Assembly: GCF_038452275.1 (NCBI RefSeq)
Contig: NZ_CP141643.1
Span: forward strand, 1,054,001-1,118,000
DNA length: 64,000 nt
Direction: 5' to 3'
Source of the DNA: Corynebacterium sp. BD556
Lineage (GTDB): Bacteria; Actinomycetota; Actinomycetes; Mycobacteriales; Mycobacteriaceae
This document shows positions 1 through 7,218 of the stretch, in pieces. The notes beneath the pieces were generated by a model. It had not been told where the DNA came from and searched no databases. It was given only the letters and a program-made list of their open reading frames with translations. How positions within the stretch are numbered: the stretch's first letter is position 1; every line of letters starts with the position of its first letter. Made by a program: the position numbers and the translations under genes.

Positions 1-1
1 T

Positions 2-709
2 ATTCGGCACGGTCTGACAGATGAGCAGCTTCTCGAGGAGCTTTGCGACGCCTTCGAGCACATGTCGGCCTTTAGCACCCAGCTTCGTATTCGCTTCTTG
101 CCGGTCGAGTTCGACGTGCCGCTTGCCCCAACCCTCCTGCGTGCCCAAGACATGGAGGCTTTGTTGGGCCGGCATCCCTCCTCCCGGCACCTGCCGCGCG
201 ACGGCGAACACGAAGTGTCCTTCGTCCCCGAAATGTACGCCGGGCACACCCCCTGCGCCGATGAACGAGAAACGTACACCCAAACGGTGGGCATGGCACA
301 GCTTGAAGACGTCTTCGAAGTTCTCGACTTTACCTATGCTTTGACCCCGGAAGACGTTTTAGTTACCGGCGTTAACGGGGTCGCCTTCGCCGTGTGCATT
401 GACGACGTAGACTACGCGCGGATTACCGGCATGTGGGACGCGGGAGAAAAGGCGGACTTTCTTGCCCTGTGGCTGATGTGCAACTCAATCAACGAAAAAT
501 CGGAGGGAGTGTGCGCATACATTCAGGAAAGCGCAACTAGCCTGCACGTCCACGTGGAGACAACCAGCCTGATCACCCAAGGCTTGTCCGTCAATCAGCT
601 AAACAACTTCGTCGTCACTTCGCTCGTGTCGATTCTTAGCTCCATCGACGCCGTCAGCGCCCAATGCAACGGCAGCTCCGCTGTGCGTTGGCCCGGCTCG
701 GATGCCTAA
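2..709 (+). CDS. YbjN-like protein (5' end outside window)
   Basis: The reading frame is open from the first bases of the window, so the true start lies upstream and at least 235 residues are visible. An ATG at 62 is internal, because coding sequence continues in frame before it. The soluble protein has an acidic N-terminal half and a C-terminal part reading FAVCIDD...CNSINEKSEG, which resembles YbjN / type III secretion chaperone-like proteins that occur in tandem in corynebacteria. No catalytic motif is visible. It ends 3 bp from the convergent stop of the next gene. The family call is by resemblance only. Confidence 0.6.
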   Translation: MRHGLTDEQLLEELCDAFEHMSAFSTQLRIRFLPVEFDVPLAPTLLRAQDMEALLGRHPSSRHLPRDGEHEVSFVPEMYAGHTPCADERETYTQTVGMAQLEDVFEVLDFTYALTPEDVLVTGVNGVAFAVCIDDVDYARITGMWDAGEKADFLALWLMCNSINEKSEGVCAYIQESATSLHVHVETTSLITQGLSVNQLNNFVVTSLVSILSSIDAVSAQCNGSSAVRWPGSDA

Positions 710-712
710 AGG

Positions 713-1270
713 CTAGCGTTCGCGCTGTTCGGGCTCGGGACTGGCAAAGGCCAACAGCCAATAAGTAACCACGGACATGTAAGGCCCCACCAGCCACACC
801 ACCCCAGGTTGAAGCGCTGGAACAATGCGGAGGCGGCTGCCGTCGACCAAACCTTCGTGCCCAGGCTTGTCCGAGACAAAACCAGTAGACCACATGCCGA
901 AGGTGTAGATGGCGAAAGCGCCAGCGAAAGAGGTCACAACAACCCACAGCAGCACAAAGGCAGTGGCACGGCCGTTGTTGAAGGCAAACGCGATGAGCGC
1001 CAAAAGGACGCCGAGCAAGCTGGTCAAAACGGCGAACCAGCCGTAAGAGTCGAACTCCACGTTGACCGGCGACGCCGCAAGGTTGACCACCAACTGCCCA
1101 TCTTCCACGACGACGTCGTAGCCGGGCCGCAGAACTCCCCACACTGCACCCACGAGGCTGCCCAAACCTAAAGCGACGACGAGAAGGCCAGCGGCCCGTC
1201 CCACACCTGAAGTGCGCGCAGCCCTAGTGGGGGGTTGGGGCTGCGAGTGGGCCGTCGTCAAGCTACTCAT
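713..1270 (-). CDS. Conserved membrane protein, DUF2567-like
   Basis: This 185-residue protein has four predicted membrane helices (about residues 26-48, 80-98, 104-128 and 153-175) and a short Pro/Ser-rich cytoplasmic N-terminus. The pattern resembles the small actinobacterial DUF2567 membrane proteins, whose function is unknown. The ATG start has no Shine-Dalgarno sequence. A TAGCGT hexamer lies 8 nt upstream, so a leaderless transcript is possible. The gene converges on the YbjN-like gene. Confidence 0.65.
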   Translation of the reverse strand: MSSLTTAHSQPQPPTRAARTSGVGRAAGLLVVALGLGSLVGAVWGVLRPGYDVVVEDGQLVVNLAASPVNVEFDSYGWFAVLTSLLGVLLALIAFAFNNGRATAFVLLWVVVTSFAGAFAIYTFGMWSTGFVSDKPGHEGLVDGSRLRIVPALQPGVVWLVGPYMSVVTYWLLAFASPEPEQRER

Positions 1271-1278
1271 AGCGCTCT

Positions 1279-1284
1279 ACGCTA
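1279..1284 (-). promoter_or_regulatory. Candidate -10 box (TAGCGT), leaderless membrane-protein gene
   Basis: TAGCGT on the minus strand lies 8 nt before the ATG at 1270 and matches three of the four fixed positions of the TAnAnT consensus. No -35 element was recognised. Confidence 0.25.
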
Positions 1285-1357
1285 GCGCGCGACGGACACC
1301 GGAGTTAAATCGAGTCAGAACAAATCAATTCAACTCTCAGCGCCCCCGCCCACCGTG

Positions 1358-2032
1358 TTACTTGCAGATCTTCCAGCGGCCGTCTTCGCGTTCAAAAATC
1401 TGCGTCAAAGTATCGGAGCCGTATTCATTCGTGGAGGTCACGGAGGCGGAGGCACGGTTGCCGTCGACGCGAACATCATCGACAGCAATTTCGGATCTGG
1501 GCAGCGTGATCGCCTGACCATTCGCCTCATGTGTCCGTGCAGTTTGCTCGAGCTGCTCAAGGGTCAAACCGCTGCGGGCCATTTCCTCGCGCACGGGGTC
1601 ACCGATTTTGCTGCAGGAGTTTTCCAAAAGCACGCGGGTCCACTGGTCGTAGCTAGGAGGATTCATGGCGTTGTAGACGGTCTGCCGAATCTCCTCACGG
1701 TCCGCGTCGCTGGCCGGGCTGCCACCCTGAAGCGGTTCATGGTTAGGCACGGTCATGTTTTCGGCGAAGGGGTTGGTCAACGTCTGGGCTGCGCCGGATC
1801 CGCCTTGTTCACCCGACTCAGCCTCTTTGTCATTGTCGCCATCCTTGTCCGCGCCGTTTTTATTCTCCTCGCCGACGGAGTTGACCTCGCTTGCCTCGGC
1901 TGCGCCGGAGGCTCTCGCGGCTGTGGACAGTGCACCGGAAGTTCCTTCCTCGTCTGAGCCGCAAGCGGCAAGTCCGAGCGACAGCACTGTTACAGTCGAC
2001 AGCGCCACAATGGTGCGGGCAGGGATCAACAC
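1358..2032 (-). CDS. Secreted lipoprotein of unknown function
   Basis: A 224-residue precursor with a signal peptide ending in a lipobox LAAC; the lipidated Cys would be residue 24. It is followed by a low-complexity linker rich in Ser, Ala, Glu, Asp and Lys (about residues 25-85). The C-terminal part (about 110-224) looks folded and resembles small ligand-binding or NTF2-like lipoprotein domains, without a certain match. The GTG start is supported by GAGGAG 7 nt upstream. It is divergent from the TetR gene. Confidence 0.7.
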   Translation of the reverse strand: MLIPARTIVALSTVTVLSLGLAACGSDEEGTSGALSTAARASGAAEASEVNSVGEENKNGADKDGDNDKEAESGEQGGSGAAQTLTNPFAENMTVPNHEPLQGGSPASDADREEIRQTVYNAMNPPSYDQWTRVLLENSCSKIGDPVREEMARSGLTLEQLEQTARTHEANGQAITLPRSEIAVDDVRVDGNRASASVTSTNEYGSDTLTQIFEREDGRWKICK

Positions 2033-2208
2033 GTTTCTTCTCCTCTGTGTGGACGTTCGTGGACGACTCCACCGGTTAGCTTCCGCTAGTTAACAGCGCT
2101 AATCTGCCCTGGCCGTTATGCGGCACTAGGAAAGGGCTGAGCACTTACTGTGAGGCAGTCTAGAGCATGGGTCCAAATCCCCAACGTCGGTCCCACCGAA
2201 ATGCGGGC

Positions 2209-2214
2209 TACAGT
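2209..2214 (+). promoter_or_regulatory. -10 box (TACAGT) of leaderless tetR-type gene
   Basis: TACAGT is a perfect TAnAnT match and ends 8 nt before the ATG at 2223, where no Shine-Dalgarno sequence is present. The same hexamer sits 7 nt before treZ. Confidence 0.45.
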
Positions 2215-2222
2215 CGAATCCC

Positions 2223-2783
2223 ATGCAGCTATCACGCGACGCGATTAGCACCGTTGCCCTCAAGCTTCTCAACAGCTATGGGCTTGCCGACGTCTCCATG
2301 CGCCGCATTGCCACCACTCTCGGAGTCGCCCCCGGCGCCCTGTATTGGCATATTAAAAACAAACAGGAACTCATCTCCGATCTCGCCTTGCACATCATCG
2401 CCCCAGTTTCCGCCAACCCCCCATCCACCCCCGAGCAGGCCTGCGCCTCCTTGCGCGCCGCGATGCTCAACCACCGCGACGGCGCCGAGGTGGTGCTCAC
2501 GGCAATTAGCCAGCCGGACTCTGTGGCGGCAGAACAACTTTTCTCCGTGATGCATCAGGCGCTTGACGCAGCTCAGGGCGAGGGGGCTTCGACACATGAA
2601 AAAACCGCTGCGGCGGAAGGCTTAATCTATCTCACCCTCGGGGCGGCCTACGCACACCAATCCGCTTTGCAGCTGGAAGCCGCCACCGGCGAGGCACCAA
2701 AGCCTTCGCTAACTCGCCCCGGCAGCGCCGAAGGCGTCGAACGCGCCGTGGGCTTTTTGCTCAAGGGCCTCGGCAGCGAGTGA
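2223..2783 (+). CDS. TetR/AcrR family transcriptional regulator
   Basis: This 186-residue protein has an N-terminal TetR DNA-binding domain: helix-turn-helix at about residues 24-46 (ADVSMRRIATTLGVAPGALY) followed by the typical WHIKNKQEL. The rest is an all-alpha ligand-binding domain of the TetR C-terminal type; the ligand cannot be inferred. It lies immediately upstream of glgX in the same orientation (about 50 bp gap) and divergent from a lipoprotein gene, so either could be a target, but no operator palindrome was found. The start is the leaderless ATG. Confidence 0.85.
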   Translation: MQLSRDAISTVALKLLNSYGLADVSMRRIATTLGVAPGALYWHIKNKQELISDLALHIIAPVSANPPSTPEQACASLRAAMLNHRDGAEVVLTAISQPDSVAAEQLFSVMHQALDAAQGEGASTHEKTAAAEGLIYLTLGAAYAHQSALQLEAATGEAPKPSLTRPGSAEGVERAVGFLLKGLGSE

Positions 2784-2822
2784 CGCCGACATGCGAACCC
2801 CGGTAAAACACCCGCAGTCCTA

Positions 2823-2828
2823 TACGAT
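2823..2828 (+). promoter_or_regulatory. Candidate -10 box (TACGAT) of glgX
   Basis: TATACGAT lies 8 nt before the glgX ATG and no Shine-Dalgarno sequence is visible, so leaderless transcription is likely. Confidence 0.35.
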
Positions 2829-2836
2829 TAGCGCAC

Positions 2837-5014
2837 ATGACTGATGTTTCTACGACACCGGCGGCGACCTTTGATGTCTGGCCCGGTTCGGCCTACCCAC
2901 TTGGGTCCACCTACGACGGAGCTGGCACCAACTTCGCCGTGTTTTCCTCTGTGGCTCAGAAGGTGGAACTGTGCTTGATCGACGCCGACAACACCGAAAC
3001 CCGCATCGAGCTGCAAGAAGTAGACAACTTCGTGTGGCACGCCTACATTCCCGGTGTCAACCCCGGCCAGCGCTACGGCTACCGCGTCCATGGGCCTTGG
3101 GACCCGCACAACGGCAAACGCTGCGATGCCTCCAAGCTGCTCGTCGACCCCTACGCCCGCGCCTTCGACGGAGAGTTCGACCAGCACAGTTCCCTTTTCT
3201 CCTACGACATCACCTCCGACAACCCCGGCTCAGGCCGCAATGAGGAGGACTCGCTCGGCCACACCATGCTTTCGGTGGTAATTAACCCCTTCTTCGACTG
3301 GGGCAACGACCGTCGGCCGAACATCCCGGACGAGGAAACCATCATTTACGAGTGTCACGTTAAAGGAATGACGCAGACCCATCCCGACGTGCCGGAGAAC
3401 CTGCGCGGCACGTACGCTGGCATGGCGCACCCGGCCATCATTGACTACCTCACCGACCTCGGGGTAACCACCGTCGAGCTGCTGCCGGTCCACCAATTTT
3501 TGCAGGATGATCGCCTCCGCGACCTCGGCCTGCGCAATTACTGGGGCTACAACACCTTCGGGTTTTTTGCGCCCGAGAACCATTACGCCTCAACCCGCAA
3601 CCCGGGCGACGCCGTCGCCGAGTTCAAAGGCATGGTGCGCTCACTGCACGAAGCTGGCATCGAAGTGATCCTCGACGTGGTTTATAACCACACCGCAGAA
3701 GGAAACCACATGGGCCCCACCATTGCTTTCCGCGGCATCGACAACGAGGCCTACTACCGCCTCGTGGAGGATGACAAGTTCCACTACATGGACTACACCG
3801 GCACCGGAAACTCCCTCAACGTGCGCGATCCTCATTCGCTGCAGCTCATTATGGATTCGCTGCGTTATTGGGTGACTGAAATGCACGTCGACGGCTTCCG
3901 CTTCGACTTAGCCTCCACCCTGGCGCGCGAGTTTTCCGACGTCGACCGCCTCGCCACGTTTTTCGACCTCTGCCAGCAAGACCCAGTAGTCTCCCAGGTC
4001 AAGCTCATCGCGGAGCCTTGGGATGTCGGCGAAGGCGGCTACCAGGTGGGCAACTTCCCACCACTGTGGAGCGAGTGGAACGGCAAGTACCGCGACACCG
4101 TGCGCGATTTCTGGCGCGGCGAACCCGCCACCCTCGGAGAATTTGCCTCCCGCATCACTGGCTCCTCCGACCTGTACCAGCACAACGGCCGCCGCCCGAC
4201 CGCCTCGATCAACTTCATCACTGCCCACGACGGTTTCACCCTCAACGACTTGGTTTCCTATAACGAAAAGCACAACGAGGCCAACGGCGAGGACAACCGC
4301 GACGGCGAAAGCCATAACCGTTCGTGGAACTGCGGTGAGGAAGGCCCAAGCGACAACGCGGAAATCAACCAGTTGCGCGCCCAGCAGCGCCGCAACTTCC
4401 TGACCACTCTACTTTTGTCCCAAGGCACCCCAATGATCTCCCACGGCGATGAGTTCGCCCGCACCCAGGAAGGCAATAACAACGTCTACTGCCAAGACAA
4501 TGAACTTGCCTGGATGGACTGGTCCCACCTGGAATCCTTCGGTGACCTGCATGCTTTCACCCGGCGCTTGATCGGCATTCGCCGAAGCCACCCGGTGTTT
4601 CGCCGCCGACGCTTCTTGGCCGGAGGTGCCCTCGGCGCTGACGACGCTGTGCATGAAATCGCGTGGTTGACACCGGACGGCACCCGGATGACCCAGCAGG
4701 ACTGGGACTTCGCCTTCGGCAAAGCGCTGATGGCTTACCTCAACGGTGACGCTATTTCCGAGCCGGGCCGGCGCGGCCAACGTGTGGAGGACGATTCTTT
4801 CATGTTGCTGTTTAACGCGCACTTCGAAGACATCGACTTCACGCTGCCGGACGAGGAGATGAGCGCGCTTTGGGAGGTGCTCATCGACACAACGGAGGCA
4901 CTGGGTTATCCGGCTGAGCCTGTCAAGATTTCTGCGGGCGATTCGATGCGTGTTCCGGCGCGCTCGACGATCGTGCTCAAACAGATCGACGGCGAGGACG
5001 ACGGCACCGAGTAG
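2837..5014 (+). CDS. glgX: Glycogen debranching enzyme GlgX (GH13)
   Basis: This 725-residue isoamylase-type enzyme hydrolyses alpha-1,6 branches of phosphorylase-limited glycogen in the cytosol and releases maltodextrins. An N-terminal CBM48/isoamylase domain (about residues 14-110) precedes the GH13 barrel. The catalytic residues are visible: nucleophile Asp in DGFRFDLAS, acid/base Glu in LIAEPWDVG and the third Asp in TAHDGFTLND. Length is normal for the family. Its products can feed the TreY/TreZ pathway encoded just downstream. It follows a TetR gene that may regulate it. Confidence 0.95.
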   Translation: MTDVSTTPAATFDVWPGSAYPLGSTYDGAGTNFAVFSSVAQKVELCLIDADNTETRIELQEVDNFVWHAYIPGVNPGQRYGYRVHGPWDPHNGKRCDASKLLVDPYARAFDGEFDQHSSLFSYDITSDNPGSGRNEEDSLGHTMLSVVINPFFDWGNDRRPNIPDEETIIYECHVKGMTQTHPDVPENLRGTYAGMAHPAIIDYLTDLGVTTVELLPVHQFLQDDRLRDLGLRNYWGYNTFGFFAPENHYASTRNPGDAVAEFKGMVRSLHEAGIEVILDVVYNHTAEGNHMGPTIAFRGIDNEAYYRLVEDDKFHYMDYTGTGNSLNVRDPHSLQLIMDSLRYWVTEMHVDGFRFDLASTLAREFSDVDRLATFFDLCQQDPVVSQVKLIAEPWDVGEGGYQVGNFPPLWSEWNGKYRDTVRDFWRGEPATLGEFASRITGSSDLYQHNGRRPTASINFITAHDGFTLNDLVSYNEKHNEANGEDNRDGESHNRSWNCGEEGPSDNAEINQLRAQQRRNFLTTLLLSQGTPMISHGDEFARTQEGNNNVYCQDNELAWMDWSHLESFGDLHAFTRRLIGIRRSHPVFRRRRFLAGGALGADDAVHEIAWLTPDGTRMTQQDWDFAFGKALMAYLNGDAISEPGRRGQRVEDDSFMLLFNAHFEDIDFTLPDEEMSALWEVLIDTTEALGYPAEPVKISAGDSMRVPARSTIVLKQIDGEDDGTE

Positions 5015-5033
5015 GCGGCGCTTGGGGCGCGGG

Positions 5034-5039
5034 TAGGAT
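5034..5039 (+). promoter_or_regulatory. Candidate -10 box (TAGGAT) upstream of exonuclease gene
   Basis: GGGTAGGATG lies about 55 bp before the GTG start of the DnaQ-like gene in the 79-bp gap after glgX. It matches three of four TAnAnT positions. No clear -35. Confidence 0.3.
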
Positions 5040-5093
5040 GAGCCGAAACGGCTTATTCCACCCGCGTTTTAGCTTTTGTCAGGAGACATCTTC

Positions 5094-6524
5094 GTGATTT
5101 CTGCCCACGGCGCCACCATCTCGGTGTCCAACACCGCGCTCGTCATCCAGCACTCACCGCTCGGCGAAGCTTTGAGCGGCCGCGAGGGCGAGGACATCGC
5201 GATCGATGCCATCACAAACGTGGAGGTTTTGCGTTCTGCAAACGCCTGGGACACAGGTGAGGTCAAGGTGGACACCGCTGACGGCCCTTTGGTGATCCGC
5301 TTCTACCCCGGTGACACCGAGGGTGCCGAGCGCTTCGTCGAACTGATCAGCGCGGCGCGGCGCGGCGAGGCCCCAGACTTGGAGGAACCGCAAAGCCTCG
5401 CCGGGATCCCCGGTTTTAACTTTGTCGGTTTCGACGTCGAAACCGCGAACCAGGCCTGGGGTTCGATCTGCCAGATCGGTTTGGTCAAGTTCATCGACGG
5501 CGTCGAAGTTGAGCGCGCCAGTTGGTTATGTACCCCGCCCGAATCGCTAGCAGAGTTTGACCCCTACAACGTCGGTATTCACGGTATCGACGCCGCTGCT
5601 GTGGAGGGCCAACCCTCGGTGGCCGAGCGCATTGTCGAAATGCAACAGTTCGTCGGTTCTTTTCCTGTGGTGGCTCACAATGCGCAATTCGACGCGAGCG
5701 CGCTTCGCGACGCCTGCCTGGCTACCGGCGTCGATGTCCCGCCGATCATGTTCGCCTGCACTTTGGCGCAAACCCGTGCGGTGAGTCTGGACGTGCGCGA
5801 CCACAAGCTGCCGACGCTCGCCGAACACTTCGGCGTGGAGCTGGACAAACACCACGACGCGTGTGCCGATGCCGCTGCCTGCGCCGGGATCATGGTGGCG
5901 GTGGCCCGCCAGGCCGGCCACCGCGGTGATGTGATGAGCTTTGTTCACTCCACTGGCTACGCCATGGGCTCAATCGGTGCGGATCGTCTCACCCCGGTGC
6001 TTCGTGACCGCTCTGGAGCCGCCCGAGCTTTGCAGGCGCAGGCCGCGCTTTCTTCCGACCCGGCCACCGTCGTCGCCGCGGCGGCCACTCCCCGGGGCAG
6101 CAATCAGGCGGGCCCCGAGGTTTCCTCACCGAGCTCGGCCAAACGCTCGGCTGCTGCGTGGCATTCGGTGGCTACACCCGAGACTGTGCCGGAGCCGAAC
6201 CCGCAGGCTGACCCCTCTGCTGCGCTTTACGGCCACAATGTCACCTTGACCGGTGAGTTCGTCCCCTACGACAAGGCAATGCTGTGGAACGCTATCGCCG
6301 ATCAGGGCGCCACCGTGGGCAAAAATGTGACGAAAAAGACCACCGTGCTCGTCGCCGGCGAATGGGCGACCATGACCACGAAGGAAAAACGGGCGCGCGA
6401 GCTAAAAGACAAGGGCCAAGACATCGAGATTTGGACCAGCCAGCAGCTTTTCGACGCCCTCGGCCTCGCGCCCGCCGAAGATGGAGAGTCCTTCTCACCA
6501 CACGACGAGCAGCCCCCTTTCTAG
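5094..6524 (+). CDS. DEDDh 3'-5' exonuclease (DnaQ-like) with C-terminal BRCT domain
   Basis: A 476-residue protein in three parts. About residues 1-95 form a beta-rich N-terminal domain, possibly PH-like. About 105-275 are a DEDDh exonuclease: FVGFDVETAN (Asp and Glu), VAHNAQFD (Asp) and HHDACADA (His and Asp). About 365-460 are a BRCT domain (LYGHNVTLTGEFVPYD...), after a low-complexity Ala/Ser/Pro linker. It is probably a DNA repair or proofreading-type nuclease. A TTG at 5076 also opens the frame, but AGGAG at 5081-5085 lies 8 nt before the GTG at 5094, which I take as the start. Confidence 0.85.
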   Translation: MISAHGATISVSNTALVIQHSPLGEALSGREGEDIAIDAITNVEVLRSANAWDTGEVKVDTADGPLVIRFYPGDTEGAERFVELISAARRGEAPDLEEPQSLAGIPGFNFVGFDVETANQAWGSICQIGLVKFIDGVEVERASWLCTPPESLAEFDPYNVGIHGIDAAAVEGQPSVAERIVEMQQFVGSFPVVAHNAQFDASALRDACLATGVDVPPIMFACTLAQTRAVSLDVRDHKLPTLAEHFGVELDKHHDACADAAACAGIMVAVARQAGHRGDVMSFVHSTGYAMGSIGADRLTPVLRDRSGAARALQAQAALSSDPATVVAAAATPRGSNQAGPEVSSPSSAKRSAAAWHSVATPETVPEPNPQADPSAALYGHNVTLTGEFVPYDKAMLWNAIADQGATVGKNVTKKTTVLVAGEWATMTTKEKRARELKDKGQDIEIWTSQQLFDALGLAPAEDGESFSPHDEQPPF

Positions 6525-6580
6525 GAGGATTTTCTTTCGGCGAGGGAACCTCAGCGGCGGCTGCGCAGTCTAAAAGGGCC

Positions 6581-7144
6581 ATGACCTCCACTGTCGCACC
6601 GTCTTCATCCTTCAACGTCGTGGCCGGGTGCCGGCCGCGCCTAGCTTTTCGCACCTGCCGTAGCGCCACACGCCCGGATGTCGGTCTTTGCAGCTCCTCC
6701 GCCGCCTTCGTCTCTTTGTCGCCGGGGCTGATGGCCGTTTTGGAGCGTGACGATGGCACCGTGGTCAGCCACCAGGAACTCGGGGCGGCGGGCCTTTCTG
6801 CCCACCATGCGTGGCACGCGGCCGCGCGTTTGCTGGTGCCGGAATCCGTCGAGTTTTGGGTCCGCCCCGCTTCCGCACTGTGGGGCGCTACCGCCCCTAA
6901 TGGACTTGAGGTCGCTGGAGAGGCAGCGCGCTGGCTTGCGCACCCGATGCTGTTTGCGGCGCTCGACAACCACTTCCACCAGCAGCTTAGGCCGCAAGGT
7001 GAGCTATGCTACCTGACCCAGAATTGGCGTGAGTTATTTGTCTTCGCCGCGGATGCCGCCGAGGTCGCTGCCGCCATCGACCTTCCTGTCGGGGCATGCC
7101 TTGTGCGCTACTCCCTCGGGTTTCCGCTGCTGGCGCTCTGTTAG
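6581..7144 (+). CDS. Conserved hypothetical protein
   Basis: A 187-residue soluble protein with no recognised domain. The frame is open back into the exonuclease gene, but the ATG at 6581 follows AAAAGGG at a spacing of about 4 nt and is the first plausible start. The sequence is rich in Ala, Leu and aromatics (QNWRELFVFAADAAEV). It sits 56 bp after the exonuclease gene and 74 bp before treY, all co-directional, so co-transcription is likely. Confidence 0.6.
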   Translation: MTSTVAPSSSFNVVAGCRPRLAFRTCRSATRPDVGLCSSSAAFVSLSPGLMAVLERDDGTVVSHQELGAAGLSAHHAWHAAARLLVPESVEFWVRPASALWGATAPNGLEVAGEAARWLAHPMLFAALDNHFHQQLRPQGELCYLTQNWRELFVFAADAAEVAAAIDLPVGACLVRYSLGFPLLALC

Positions 7145-7218
7145 CCTGACAAAGGCGTTAGGCTGGAGCCTTGGTTTAGTTCCTCTCTTACGCCGCCGAC
7201 ACTAAGGAAAGGACACTC

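Noticed and set aside
2140..2215. tRNA-like sequence with GGGTCCAAATCCCC
   Set aside because: No acceptor stem, D-arm or anticodon arm can be formed around it, and it overlaps the TACAGT promoter region of the TetR gene.
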